In this document: positions 1-11,215 of the stretch, in pieces | Position numbering within the stretch: position 1 is the first letter of the stretch | Layout: each line of letters starts with the position of its first letter | Assembly: GCF_030704535.1 (NCBI RefSeq) | Contig: NC_081813.1 | Coordinates: 342,501-406,500, forward strand | From: Vitis vinifera | Lineage: Eukaryota > Streptophyta > Magnoliopsida > Vitales > Vitaceae | Direction of reading: 5' to 3' | DNA: 64,000 nt | Notes under the pieces: model-generated | Databases searched by the model: none | The model's input: the letters and a program-made list of their open reading frames with translations, nothing else | What the model was told of the DNA's origin: nothing | Made by a program: the position numbers and the translations under genes

Positions 1-463
1 AATATGAGTCAACAAATATATTCATTTGAACTTTCTGTTGCTGGTAGCTCGCTACGAGTCATTTTCAGATTATTGTGATTTTATTGTCGGCTAAATTGAT
101 GGTTGGACAGTTGACTTATATGCTTGATGTGGAAAATAAAGTTTTTCTTAATGAGTTAAATTTCCTAGAGATAAAAAGCTATCAACTGAAATACCAAATT
201 CTACTCAAGCTTTCACGTCATCATTGTTCTTATGGTTTGGTTTGAAAAATTCAGATAACATCATTGTTCTTTTTCTTATTTGTTTATTATGCTTTACAAA
301 ATCTGCCTATATGATGCTCAATACCGAGTTTACGCTTAAAAAATTTAATCATACCAAGCATTGTTTACACTAGATAACCATATATTCTTGATGTTTTGTT
401 CCTTAATTCTTTATTTATTCTTCATTTTAATTGTGTGATTCTTTGTTTGAAAATTATTATTTC

Positions 464-508
<45 letters not shown>

Positions 509-515
509 AATAGAA
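1..515. other. AT-rich spacer upstream of the Myb-like pseudogene, no gene seen
   Basis: No reading frame here resembles a known protein. The stretch is AT-rich and ends in a (TA)n microsatellite. If the Myb-like pseudogene that follows belongs to a PIF/Harbinger element, this would be element-internal non-coding DNA, with the transposase gene and left terminus lying before the window start. That is inference. Confidence 0.4.
469..505. repeat. (TA)n microsatellite
   Basis: About 18 uninterrupted TA units lie immediately before the first ATG of the Myb-like pseudogene. Length variation between accessions is likely. Confidence 0.9.
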
Positions 516-806
516 GATGTCTAGCAATATAGTTCAACCATTACAACAACCAAGTGGTGAAGAAAGTGAAAAACAAAGCAAGGCTTATTGGGATGATATT
601 ACAATGGATGTTTTTATCAAAGTTTGTGTGGCTGAGACTCTGGCTGGAAATAGACCAAATAGTCACTTTAGCAAGTTGGATGGAAAAATGTGATAAAAGC
701 CTTCAACAATTTGACTGGAAAAAACTATCAATATAGGCAACTTAAGAATAAATGGAGTTCTCTTAAAAAGGATTGGAAACTTTGAAATACCTTGATTGGG
801 AAAGAG

Positions 807-811
807 ACTGG
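807..811. repeat. Left target-site duplication ACTGG
   Basis: A 5-bp copy of the host sequence lies directly before TGTGGACCCC. The matching copy follows the element at 4425-4429. Confidence 0.75.
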
Positions 812-1937
812 TGTGGACCCCGCATTTCGATTGCTCGATGCGTTTCCCACTCGATGGCGAGCTCGATTTTTATTTTGAAAAATTGATTTTATTTATTGTT
901 TGAAAAAATGACTTGGAGTCGCCACTTATTTTTGTTTTATTTTTAAAAGGGTAAACAAAATAAGAAAGAAAAACCCTAAGTGTGACTCCTTGTTTTGGAA
1001 AAGGTGGTCTGTGAAAAACCGGATCGGGTTCGGGGGTCAGGTTACTTATCGGGAAGGTACGGTAAAGACCGTAGCACCCCTCTAAGTCCCTAAAATCGGG
1101 TCTCTACTAATAAAATAAAGCTGACGTGGCAATGATGAGGAAATCAATGAATACTCAAATCAATCATGCACATATGAGTATCAGAATATGCAATAGAGGA
1201 TAACCGAAGTGGAAGTGGATGCGTACCTGATTAGCAAACGGCAACGCGTTATCATAAAACATGGTTAGTGAACAATGAACATATATAATTAAGCGCGTAT
1301 CAAGGAATAGAGTAAATCAATCACATGTGGCCAATGAAGCAAACAATCAGTTAATCAATCTTGAAATCTCATATGTAGGGCCCCCACCAAAGGCCGTTTA
1401 TTTTTGCATGAATTAATTCCATAAATTCCATTATTCGGAATTACGAAATTAAATTCTTGCTTATTTTAAAACATTTTAAAAGATCATGAAAGATTTGAAA
1501 ATTGCTTGCCGAATAGAAAGTGGAAGCAAATTTTATTAAAAGTGAGACTTTTGGTATCTTAAAAAAATGGAAGGTGAAAAAGTAGAGGAGTCAGGATTAT
1601 TTGAAAAGATGAATTGAAGAAAATATTTATAAAATGGGACATGGGGCAATTGTTTTAAAATCAAGGATGATGAAGAATAAAAGAAAGGAGGACACGTGCC
1701 TAAGGCTGCATGCAAAAATACTTGAGCGGGGGAGTTGGTGAGGAATGGCCATGCAGGGATGAAATCCTGATCATAACTGTGCTTACTCCATCAACTTGTG
1801 GATTGGAATCATCAAATTCTGAAAACCCTGCGTCAAACTCAAACCATTGAATGTACCGCCATCAATCACAACGCTGCTGACCTTCTTAAACAGCTCGTAT
1901 GGTGCCTCTATTTCACTCACACTAAACACTGTTTCCC

Positions 1938-2444
1938 TTACCAGAACTTCAGGATCATGAAGACCTCTTGCTTGATTCTGCAGAGAAAGCCTGAAGAGGA
2001 AGAGTGAAGATGCCCGGGTACCTGAAAATTCTCATTATCAAGAACACGAGTGACAGCCTTTGCAGGCCCTTCTTGAACTTCTTGCATTTCTAGCACATGA
2101 GCAGCTACGTGATTTTGAACAGGTACAAATTCAACCACTTCTTCTGGACTCATTTCTGAGCTACTTGGTTTTTCTTCAGTTCTTTCAATAAGGGAGGCTG
2201 CTTTGAAATCATCCTCTGTATTTTCTGCTTTTGAATGAAGGTATTTGACTGCCTGCGTATACAGAGCACGACCTTGATCCTTGCTAGACCCCATCTCATC
2301 CAACCAGTCATTTACTCTTTTGAGCTGAGTAGGCATTCCTGTTATCTGACCATTGTCTGAAAATGCCGAGATGTCCACATCAGCATCCATATCTCCATGA
2401 CGCCATCTCCATCTAGCATCTGCTTCATATAGGTTAGACATCAC
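1938..2444 (-). pseudogene. Coding-like segment inside the LTR insertion, unknown protein
   Basis: The minus strand is open for 168 codons with a composition that looks protein-coding: a charged, Trp-rich start ([19 protein letters not shown]), then [27 protein letters not shown] cut here at natural breaks into helix-like blocks, then an acidic tail rich in Glu and Ser. I do not recognise the family. The upstream minus strand (2450-2650) has stops in this frame, so no complete gene is present. It may be a captured fragment of a host gene or a decayed element-encoded frame. Chance opening is less likely given the composition but not excluded. Confidence 0.35.
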
Positions 2445-2929
2445 TACATAATTCCCGACATTGCCAGATTCGAACTTAGAGATGATCAGCCGCTACTCTT
2501 CCTAATTCAACCTCATGATGAATCCTATAACACCTCCCATTTGTGCTTGCCATGTACTTCCATAGCAACAGTGTAAAAGACGGGGTAGAGGCAGAAGCTG
2601 CTTAAAAACAAAGATGCGAACACTTGGAGGTGGTGAATATTCGAGACTCATTGATGAACTAGGGACAAATCATAGGAGTGCCAGGACCTACTCCTGACAC
2701 TAACACATCAGCGCGTTTTGACCGAGCAGGGAACAGAAGAAATTATTGGCACTAGATGAAGGCACAGGATCTCCGCCAGAAGCACTCGGAACGGCGGAGT
2801 TGCTGGAGTGGATGGTCCCAGCGTCGTCAACAGTGGCCAAGGCCACGACCATGGCAGATTTGGTGATGATGCCCATCGACGACGCCACGCAAGGCCTTGA
2901 GAAATAGACATTGCAGCTGAATTTGGTAC

Positions 2930-3056
2930 CCATCTGGACTAAGTTGGCAGTGATGGATGCCGTAGCTGAGTTTGGTACCCAGCTGAACTGAGTCGGCAGT
3001 GAAGTGGATGCCGCAACCGAGTTTGATACCCAGCTGGACTGAGTTGGCAGTGAGGT
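2930..3056. repeat. Short tandem repeat, unit about 63 bp, just over two copies
   Basis: A unit containing GGTACCCAGCTG, then ACTGAGT, GGCAGTGA and GGATGCCG recurs starting near 2927, 2974 and 3026, with substitutions and small indels between copies. It lies inside the 3.6-kb insertion. The repeated Gly/Tyr/Leu pattern in antisense frames is a by-product of the repeat, not a protein. Confidence 0.6.
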
Positions 3057-4424
3057 GGTGATGGCGGAGGCGCTTCGCCGCCGGCGGCGTTCGAGGACAA
3101 CTTCTTTTTGGCTTTCTTATAAGATTTGCATCTGCTACATTGGTGCTGGGGAAACAACATTCAATTTTCACCTTCGCCTGATTGCATAGTCATAGAATCT
3201 CTGAGAAGCATTGATCTAAAGGATGCACCTAACGTTTTCATGCCTTACAGGGAGGCCAAGCACATCAACGAAGACATCGTGAAGAGGAGGACTAGCCTCA
3301 TGTCTCGTAGTTCCCTGCTTGTTCGATTCAACACAAGTCAAAGCTTCCTCGGAGCCTTGTCTTCACAGTTACCCAATGAACTTATCAATCTTCCCGTCAC
3401 TGTCACAGGTCAAAACCCAATGAAATTCCCTTCGCCCCAAGCCTCTGGTTGAGTCAGTCCTGGATTCTCCCCTTCTCTCGTAACCCATGCATTGAACAAG
3501 ACTCAAGAACAAAAGGCAACCACCATAGAGAAGAAACAATAGAAACAGAGCATAAAAAATTAAAACAGCTTCAAATGAGGCTTCACTTCACAGACCATCA
3601 GTGAGCCTTCTGGTTAGGTGAGTTAAACACATCAAATACAACCATTGGCATGATTCTCGGGGTATTTCTCAGCAGAAACAAGGCATATTCAGATTAACAA
3701 CATCAAGCATGAGTTCAGGGTTATATCTCAACAAACAATAAGTGGCCTTCATTATCCACCCCAAACAAACCAACAATCACTCAAACATCAATAGGAAATG
3801 TAGAAGAGTAATAAGAATTCAAATCAATCAATAAGTCATTTCATCCATACCTGAGTGAACTCTTTTCCAATGAGGCTCTGTTCAGCTCTAAACGCCTTAA
3901 ATCTCTGTTAAAAAGCCATGAAAAACCTCCTCCTCTACAGCCTCCAACTTCTATGTTTCCCCTCTCTGGTTCTCTCCCTCATAAACTCAGTCTCAGAAAG
4001 ATGAAAAACTCCCTCCAGGAAGCTCCCTGCCCAAGCTCCCAAACGGCTCTCCAAAATCTCCCACAGTCGTCAATGGGATCCCTCCTGAAACTAAAAATCT
4101 CTCCCTGAAAATATCTCTAATCGCCTCTCCCCCCAAAATGTCCTCCAGCAGCCCAGGTACCTCCCCCAGCTGCGAGCCTCCACTACTCCACACCTCTGCA
4201 GCTGGCAACCTTCCCATAACAGAAAATACGCTCCCCTGATTCCAGAATGTTCTTCACTTTCCAGGTGTCTTCCTCTGATGGGTCCATCAATTCCACTATT
4301 TTGATTCCATATTGACTAATCCGGGAGTGACACGTGGCCATGCAAGATGGTGACACTTGGCCACAGCTAGCTGCAAGAAAGGAAACGTGAGAAAAATGAC
4401 AGCTCCCCAAAATGGGGGTCTACA

Positions 4425-4429
4425 ACTGG
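4425..4429. repeat. Right target-site duplication ACTGG
   Basis: This is the 5-bp partner of 807-811, directly after GGGGGTCTACA. It leads into the restored Myb-like reading frame. Confidence 0.75.
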
Positions 4430-5144
4430 GCTTGAGTGGGATCTTATGAGACAAACCATCAATGCAAGCAATGAATGGTGGGATAAGAAATTGAAGGTAT
4501 GTTTTGTTTATTCATTAAATTTATTTGATTAATTTATATATTGGTTATGAAATATGATAAATTAAATACTCTTGTAGGAGAATCCTGAAGCAATAAAGTT
4601 TAAAACAAAAGGTTTGAAAAATGTTGAGCAATTAGACCTACTTTTCAAAGATATTGTTGCTACTGGTGAATGAGCTTGGGCACCATAACAAGGCTTTGTA
4701 GGACAAGATGTTGATGATTCATCTAAGGTGGGGGAACACGAAGATAATATAATAGAAGGCCAAGATGATTGTGGTTGCAATCCATCACTTGATACTATCT
4801 CCCATAATTTTGAAGCTACTACTCAACCTTCTATGGAAAGAAAGAATGAAGGAAGAAGAAAGAGGAAAAGAGATGAAACCAAATTTGAGCTTGTGGCTAT
4901 CCAGTTAGAGTACATTTGTAGTGCTGTGGAGAATAGGTCTTCTATCTCATCTAGAGGAGATAAGCTAGGTTGTAGCATTGTTGAAGTGATGAAAATCATA
5001 CGTAGCATGCCTGAAGTGAAGAATGACTTTGAGTTATATATGAAAGCCACAGATATCATGGTTGTCAACAAAAATAGAGAGATGTTTGTTGCATTAGAAG
5101 ACCCAATTGATCAGATTGCATGGCTTAAACATAAACATGTTTGA

Positions 5145-5990
5145 GGGTTGGAGTTGTTTCTTGTTCTTATATGGAAACATATTTTTGTTACCTAATATTG
5201 TTTAGTTGTTAGGTTGAGGGGGGGGGAAGAGATGTTGGTTTGCTTTATGTGTGAATTAAAAAGTCATTATGCCATTTTTTGATACTTTTTATTATTTCTT
5301 TCTCTAAAAATTGTGACTATTAGATGAGCTTTGGTGGTAAACTTCTTATACAATTTGGTATTGTTTTTCATTTTATTAATGTGTAGTTCCTTTATTCTTT
5401 TTTTATATTTCATTTTAGTCATTTATTATTATTTTTTAGGTTCATTATTTCTATAAGATATGTTCCCTCTTTTTTTGCTATAAAAACATTTGTCTTCTTA
5501 TTTACTTTTAATTAGAAAAGTTTTTTTTTTAGAAATTAATAGGAAATCATATATTTTTTTATTTTGAAAATTATCTTTTATTCAATGTTCTTTTTTATTG
5601 ATTTAGATGTTTTTTATAAATATTTTTTAAAATTTTATTATAGTGATAAAAAAATTATTAATTTTAAACTAATATATAATCAAATAATTTGTTATATCAT
5701 GATTGATATTTATTTATTAATCTAATTCTTCTTGTAAAAAAATTATTTAAATCATAAAAAAAAAATATTTTTAGTTTTTTTAACAATATAAATGTATATA
5801 TGTCCTTTTTGGTAATTTATTAATATCAAAAGTGTTTTTATACTTATACAATATATTATAAAAAATACTTGAAAATCATTTTTTTTTTAATTCTAAAAAA
5901 AGTGTTTTCCAATGAAACACTACAGAAGAAAACACTTTTAAGAATAACGTTTTTATTAGAATCACTACCAAACGGGCTCTTAATCTGTAA
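5145..5990. other. AT-rich tail after the Myb-like pseudogene, with a possible transposon terminus
   Basis: The region is strongly AT-rich and holds no gene. Near its right end the sequence reads ACCAAACGGGCTC followed by TTA (5967-5982). Read on the other strand, this gives GAGCCCGTTTGGT next to a TTA/TAA trinucleotide, which fits the TIR style (G-rich start then GTTTGGT) and 3-bp TTA target duplication of plant PIF/Harbinger elements. The left terminus is not in the window, so the pairing cannot be confirmed. Confidence 0.4.
5967..5982. repeat. Candidate right TIR plus TTA target site of a PIF/Harbinger-type element
   Basis: GAGCCCGTTTGGT on the minus strand abuts TTA. It would close the element that contains the Myb-like pseudogene. 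Only one end is visible, so this stays tentative. Confidence 0.35.
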
Positions 5991-6020
5991 TTAAGAAGGA
6001 GAAGCAGAAGGAAGAAGATT

Positions 6021-6320
6021 TTAAGACTTGAATCCCCCATTAAAATGGAGGATCCTAGGGAGGAACTTCTCTCTCAGTGCCTCCAAGTCGGTATCACCAA
6101 AGTGAGCCTCAGGAATCCAATTACCAGTCTTAGGGTTTTTCATCCAGACGCTCTCCTTTTGCTGCACTGTAGGTTCGGTCTTTGAATCCAAAGTAGTAGT
6201 CGAATCCATCGCCTTCCTTACAGCTGAAGTTGCTGGCTACACTTCTGCAATCTCTGCTGCAACTGTAAATGGCCTCTGACTGTAGAAAAGGAGAAAGCCC
6301 TTAATGGGGACCTTTGCCAT
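6021..6320 (-). pseudogene. LEA_3/SAG21-like gene, copy A, with a nonsense codon
   Basis: Starting at the ATG at 6320, the minus strand encodes MAKVPIKGFLLFY, a short N-terminal region, then the LEA_3 signature WMKNPKTGNWIPEAHFGDTD and LREKFLP. LEA_3 proteins (LEA5/SAG21 type) are small, stress-induced, often mitochondrially targeted proteins with a conserved tryptophan motif. A TAG at 6239-6237 interrupts the frame where copy B (14229-14510) has CAG, a single C-to-T type change. A later ATG (6209) would give only a 62-residue protein without the N-terminus. A copia element sits 127 bp upstream of the ATG, and the TATA-like site is weaker (TATTAAAG) than in copy B. I infer a non-functional duplicate. 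Confidence 0.75.
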
Positions 6321-6442
6321 GACCATAGCTAGGTATATAGAAGAAATGTTTTGTGATTTGCGTCGATGGGTTTATGCCTGGGCAAGGGCTTTAATAAGCA
6401 TAGAGGATGGCCATTAGACCTTGGTTAAAGATTTGATGGGTT

Positions 6443-6447
6443 TAGGA
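6443..6447. repeat. Target-site duplication TAGGA of the minus-strand copia element
   Basis: TAGGA occurs immediately before the left LTR and again at 12737-12741 immediately after the right LTR. This marks the exact insertion point. Confidence 0.85.
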
Positions 6448-6916
6448 TGATGAAAATCTAAACAACATAGGATCATGTAGATATTAAAGCATGCATTAAA
6501 TGACAATAAATGAAATATTCACCTTGAGTAATGCCATGGAAAACCATTTCTCGCTCCACTGGTGTTCAAAAAGAAGCTCAGTCCAATGATGGTGTGAAAA
6601 TCCGAGTTTAATGAGCTCTTCCCCTTCCTCCTCAAGATTCAGTCCAAGTGTGTGCTCTCAAGAATGAGTGCAATGCGTGCTCTTTCAACCAAGAAGAAGA
6701 GAGCCCTTTCATTTGCACTTATATCTATATATATATCACATATTATTTAGACCACTTGACTTAATGGGCCAGTCAAGTGAATTAGGGTGAGCCCATAAAA
6801 AATCAAGCAACAATATGTGTTTAGCCTTATTATGGACCACAATGAAAAAATAAAATAACATTGATTTATGACATTATTACAATGATTATATAAGTCCACA
6901 CATAAAAATTCCAACA
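6448..6916 (-). repeat. 3' LTR of the minus-strand copia element
   Basis: It begins TGATGAAAATC and ends TTCCAACA in plus orientation and aligns along its length with 12286-12736. The neighbouring CAAGTGGGAAAAT on the minus strand (6917-6929) is the likely polypurine tract. Confidence 0.9.
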
Positions 6917-7146
6917 ATTTTCCCACTTGGACTACATAATCAAACATCACAACATATACATAATCATAAATCAATGTCCCATAGAATTTCATCAAAACAA
7001 ATAATCAAAAGCAATTATACATGCTTCATAGTTTGATTCACACGGAAATATACAATAATAGCAATCCTTTCAATTATAGCATAATATTACAATACCAAAA
7101 ATGGCTCCCACTAACTTAATGCAACCTAGGCTCCCAACAACCCCAT

Positions 7147-9806
7147 TTAAGATACATGTTCATGAAACACAATTATGGGTAAGCCTTTTGTTAGTGGATC
7201 CACCAAAATACCTTTTGTGGACATGTGCTCAATATCAATAAGAGACTCTGCCACTTTCTCCTTAACAAAATAGAACTTTACATCAATATGCTTGGAGCGA
7301 GAAGTACTCTTAGTGTTCTTAGAGAAAGCGACAATTGCGGAATTATCACAAAATAATTTCAACAGTCTAGAAATGGAGTCAACAACTCCCAAAGTTGAAA
7401 TAAAATTTTGCATCCATATAGCATGAGAAAAAGCCTCATAACATGCCACACACTCTGCCTCCATAGTTGAGGATGTTGTAAGTGTTTGCTTGACACTTTT
7501 CCAAGATACAACTCCTCCTACCATCATAAAAATATAGCTCGTAGTGGATTTCTTATCATCTATGCAGCTAGCAAAATTAGCATCACAAAACCCAATTACA
7601 TCAAGTATGTTGGTGCGTTGATATGTCAACATTAAGTTCTTAGTTCCTTGCAAATACCTAAGGACTTTCTTAGTAGCTTTCCAATGTTGACTCTCAGGAT
7701 TGCTCAAGTACCTTCCCAACAATCCCACAACAAAAACAATATCAGGGCGTGTACATACTTGAGCATATATAAGGCTGCCAACCAAAGATGAATAATGAAT
7801 TCCTCTCTCTCATCATCATTTTGAGGACACTAAGTTTTTGAAAACTTATCACCCTTCACAATTGGCGCTCTAGTAGAACTACAGTTGTGCATATTGAACC
7901 TCTTCAATATCTTCCCAATATAGGTTCTTTGAGATAATTTAAACACCCCATTAGCCCTATCACGAAGAATCTTTATGCCCAAAACATAAGAAGCCTCACC
8001 AAGATCCTTCATGTCAAAATGGGTTGACAACATGTGTTTTGTCTCAATCAACAAGTCAGAATCATTTGACGCGAGTAGTATATCATTAACATATAAAACA
8101 AGAAATATGTAACTACTCTCATTGACCCTCAAATATATGCATTTGTCAACTGTATTCTCTTTAAAACCATTTTGGGTGATAATCCTATCAAACTTCAGAT
8201 ACCACTGCCTTGAAGCCTATTTAAAACCATAAATTGACTTAATGATCTTGCAAACTAAATCTTCATTTCCAACTTTTGCAAAACCAGTAGGCTGCTCCAT
8301 ATACATGTCCTTATCCAGATCACCATTCAAGAAAACTGTCTTGACATCCATATGATGTAGCTCCAAATCAAAATGAGCTACTATGGCCATAATCACTCTA
8401 AAAGAGTCCTTGGTCGACACAGGTGAGAATGTTTCTTTAAAATCAATTCCTCCTCTTTGATTATAACCTTTAGCCACAAGTTTAGTTTTATATCTCTCTA
8501 TTTGCCTGCTAGAATCACGTTTGGTCTTAAAGACCCACTTGCATCCAACTAGTTTACAACCATGTGGCAATTCGACCAAATCCCAAACACCATTCATATA
8601 CATAGAGTTCATTTCATCATCCATGGCTTCTTTCCAAGAAGTGAATTGAGGACAATGAATTGCTTCTTGATAAGTGATTGGATCAGAAGCATCATAACCA
8701 TCATACTCATGTTCCTACAAATAAATCATGTAATCATCTGAAATAGTCGGCCTACGAATCCTTTGTGATATTCTCAAATGAATTTCATCAACAACGATAC
8801 CATCAACAGGAATGCCAAGTTCCACTTGATCACCATGCTCTCTTTGATCAATGGCCGATTGTTGGACAATAGGAACATCCACATCTGGAACATGAGATGT
8901 AGGAAAAGGAATTATAACATGCTATTCTCCAAAAGGTATCTCACGAGGCACAAAATTGGGATCAAGATTAACTTTATCTTCAAAGTATACAACACTGTTT
9001 GACTCAATGATCCTGGTGGTATGAGATGGACAATAAAATTTAGAACCCCTTGATCTAATGCAATAACCAACGAAGAAACCACTAATAGTTTTAGGATCAA
9101 GTTTCTTTGACTGTGGGTTATATGGCCTAACCTCAGCCTTAGATCCCCAAACATGAAAATGGTGAAGACTCGGTTTCTTCCCTGACCATAGCTCATAAGG
9201 TGTCTTAGGCACAGACTTACTGGGCACTTGATTCAAAATATATGTCGCAGTCCTTAAGGCTTCACCCCACAGAAATTCTGGTAAGTAGGAATTAGATAAC
9301 ATGCACCTTACCATATCCAACAATGTGCGATTCCTCCTTTCTGCAACCCCATTCTATTGGGGAGTGTCTGACATTGTATATATAACATCAATGTCGCATT
9401 CCAACAGAAACTTAGCGAATGGTCCAGGATTCCGTCCAATTTCATCATATCTCCCATAAAACTCAACACCTCTATTAGATTTCACAACTTTAATGGGCTT
9501 TCCCAATTGCAACTCCACCTTAGCCTTAAAGGCCTTAAACACATTTAGGAAGTTAGAGTTCTCATGGATTAGTTCAACATAACCATATCTAGAGAAATTA
9601 TCAATAAAAGTGATGAAATATTTATAACCCCCTAAAGCAGTTGGTGTCAAAGGATCACATATATCTGTGTGGATCAAGTCTAAAGTACTTCCACACTTAT
9701 CAACCTTCTCCTTTTTGGTCTTAGCTGTCATCTTCCTCTTTAAGGAAACAACACAAGTCTCGAAGTATGAGAAATCAAGATTAGAAAGCACACCATCTCT
9801 AACCAA
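7147..9806 (-). pseudogene. Copia pol pseudogene: integrase, reverse transcriptase, RNase H
   Basis: Integrase core (9806 down to 8922): HTDICDPL carries the first catalytic Asp, but the second site reads SNRGVEF instead of the usual SDRG type, so Asp is replaced by Asn. An in-frame stop separates SDTPQ from the next open segment, which holds the GKKPSLHHFHVWG region. Reverse transcriptase (8624-7830) shows GCKWVFKTKRD, VFLNGDL and YVNDILLASND, where YVDD has become YVND. RNase H and the C-terminus (7785-7147) include CTRPDI, STMEAEC, SKHIDVKFYFVKEKV and DPLTKGLP. Frame breaks lie at about 9350, 8900-8630, 8217 and 7830-7785. The domain order is diagnostic of Ty1-copia. Confidence 0.9.
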
Positions 9807-9809
9807 TTT

Positions 9810-10010
9810 CTATAATCTTTGCCTAGAAATATGACCTAGGCGTTTGTGCCACAACATGGAAGAACTCAAATTCATTCTAGCACGCTTGCAACCAACAACA
9901 AAATTAACAGAAGATGAATCACATAAAGGACCATGATGCAAACTGAGACTATAAAGATTGCCAAACAAAACATCATTGCCAATTAGAATTGAGTTGCTAA
10001 ATATATCCAC
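9810..10010 (-). pseudogene. Copia GAG-pre-integrase and zinc-binding segment
   Basis: LWHKRLGHIS is the His motif of the integrase N-terminal zinc-binding region. A stop follows QRL, and the frame resumes with KLVRDGVLSNLDFS in the next segment. This separates the segment from the catalytic core. Confidence 0.75.
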
Positions 10011-10121
10011 TTTTCATCCTCTAAAGTGGAAAGTGTAACCTTGTCTATCCAAAATAGATACAGAAATCAGATTCCTCCTAAGTGAGGGTATGTAAGCAAC
10101 ATTGTGTAACAACCAAAAACT

Positions 10122-11215
10122 TTATGTGGTCAATCTTAGCTTTATCATGCCAAAAAATTCTACTTTCACTTTGTTTCCATCACCCATATACACACATTCT
10201 TCATGTTTTAATGACCTCCTTTTGTTTGTCATCTCCTGAAAAGAATTAGTGACATGAATAGTGGTACTAATATCTAACCTCCAAGAATTAGCATGAACAT
10301 CAACAATATTAGTCTCAATCATGTTTGCATTCAAATTAACCACAACCACAATTTCACATTTCTTCTTCTTCTCTAGCCAATTTTTAAACTTGAAGCAATC
10401 AACCTGCTTGTGGCCAATCTTGTGGCAAAAGTTGCACTTCCCCTTGAATCTTTCATTCTTTGTAGCATTAGAAAAAACAGATGCATTAGAGGTTCCTTGG
10501 CTCAGATTCTTTTTCCTCTTGAATTGCTTAGAGCCTCCAAAATTCTTGTGTGGAGGTTTTTTCTTCATATTGCTCACTTGGTCTGTAACAAGAGCAAGAG
10601 AGTGAGTCTCATTTTTCTTTAGTGAGACTTCATGTTGCACCACAATGGACATCAACTCCTCCAGAGTCCATTCTTCCTTCAAGGCATTAAGTCAACTTCA
10701 CCGCATCAAAGGAAGTAGGAAGAGACTCAAGTATCAACCATTTCAAGAATTTCTCACTCAACCCTACTTTCATCTCATTTGCCTTGTTGAATTAGTGTTT
10801 TAGCTTGATGATGTGATCTCTAACCCCACCTACTCCATCATACATAGTGGTTGTGAGAAACTTCAAATAAGTTGTCATTTCTACCTTATCAATCTTGGTA
10901 TAATTGGCCTTCACATATTCCATAAAGTCTTTCGCCATTTCCATCTTTGACACACATTCTTTAATAGATTTATCCATAGTATACTTCATCACCATTAAAC
11001 AACTTCTATTGGAGTGCTCCAATTTCTCATAAAAGGATCTTTCATCAACAGAGCTCACATCAGTGGGCTTACTTGACTCATCAACTCTCAAAGCCAAGTC
11101 CAAATTGTACAGAGTCATATGCACATTGAAAGACTCATACCATTCCTCAAAGTTATTTCCAGTAAGAGGATTGATAGCAGATAATTGCAGAGTAATTCTA
11201 GGATTGCTAATAGCT
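10122..11215 (-). pseudogene. Copia gag and protease-start pseudogene
   Basis: The frame enters with NFEEWYESFNVHMTLYNLD, a typical copia gag N-terminus, and continues to KLKH at 10792 before stops and a frame change. A second open part (10682-10122) holds the CCHC zinc knuckle CNFCHKIGHKQVDC and then the protease region LDISTTIHVTNS. Copia proteases normally show LDSGA(T/S) here, so the catalytic DSG has become DIS. This fits the general decay of the element. Confidence 0.85.

Larger units (their letters stand above)
812..4424. mobile_element. 3.6-kb LTR-type insertion, probably a large solo LTR
   Basis: The element begins TGTGGACCCC and ends GGGGGTCTACA, the TG...CA ends with short inverted repeats typical of LTRs. 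It is flanked by perfect 5-bp duplications ACTGG (807-811 and 4425-4429), and removing it with one duplication rejoins the Myb-like frame as ETGLEWD. I see no second copy of the 5' end inside, and no gag-pol domains, primer-binding site or polypurine tract, so one long solo LTR is the simplest reading. A non-autonomous element is the alternative. The first 300 bp resemble retroelement sequence I associate with grapevine. The interior holds coding-like stretches and a short tandem repeat, listed separately. Confidence 0.65.
516..5144 (+). pseudogene. Myb/SANT-like (Myb_DNA-bind_3, L10-interacting-MYB type) pseudogene, split by an LTR insertion
   Basis: From the ATG at 516 the frame encodes a Myb/SANT-like domain of the Myb_DNA-bind_3 family, with YWDDITMDVFIKVC and HFSKL followed by GWKNVIKAF. 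This family occurs in plant L10-interacting MYB proteins and as the accessory gene of PIF/Harbinger transposons. The frame slips near 680-690, a TGA replaces an expected Trp at 782-784, and another TGA follows ATGE near 4670. A 3613-bp insertion (812-4424) interrupts the gene; coding resumes with LEWDLMRQTINASNEWWDKK. A small intron at about 4497-4577 has GT-AG borders. The C-terminal part (4728-5144) is open, with a basic stretch (RRKRKRDE) and an end IDQIAWLKHKHV. I infer a dead transposon-associated gene, not an active regulator. Confidence 0.7.
5991..6447. repeat. Segmental duplication, copy A, gene-proximal part
   Basis: This block is collinear with 14176 to about 14706: 3' flank, LEA-like gene, promoter and the upstream sequence ending in GGTTTAGGA. 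Copy A is then broken by the copia element and continues at 12737. Identity is high in the gene and falls in the flanks, judged by eye. Confidence 0.65.

Noticed and set aside
3126-3452. 108-codon plus-strand frame inside the 3.6-kb insertion
   Set aside because: No family resemblance that I can name, and it overlaps no other coding-like segment. It is kept only as part of the element.
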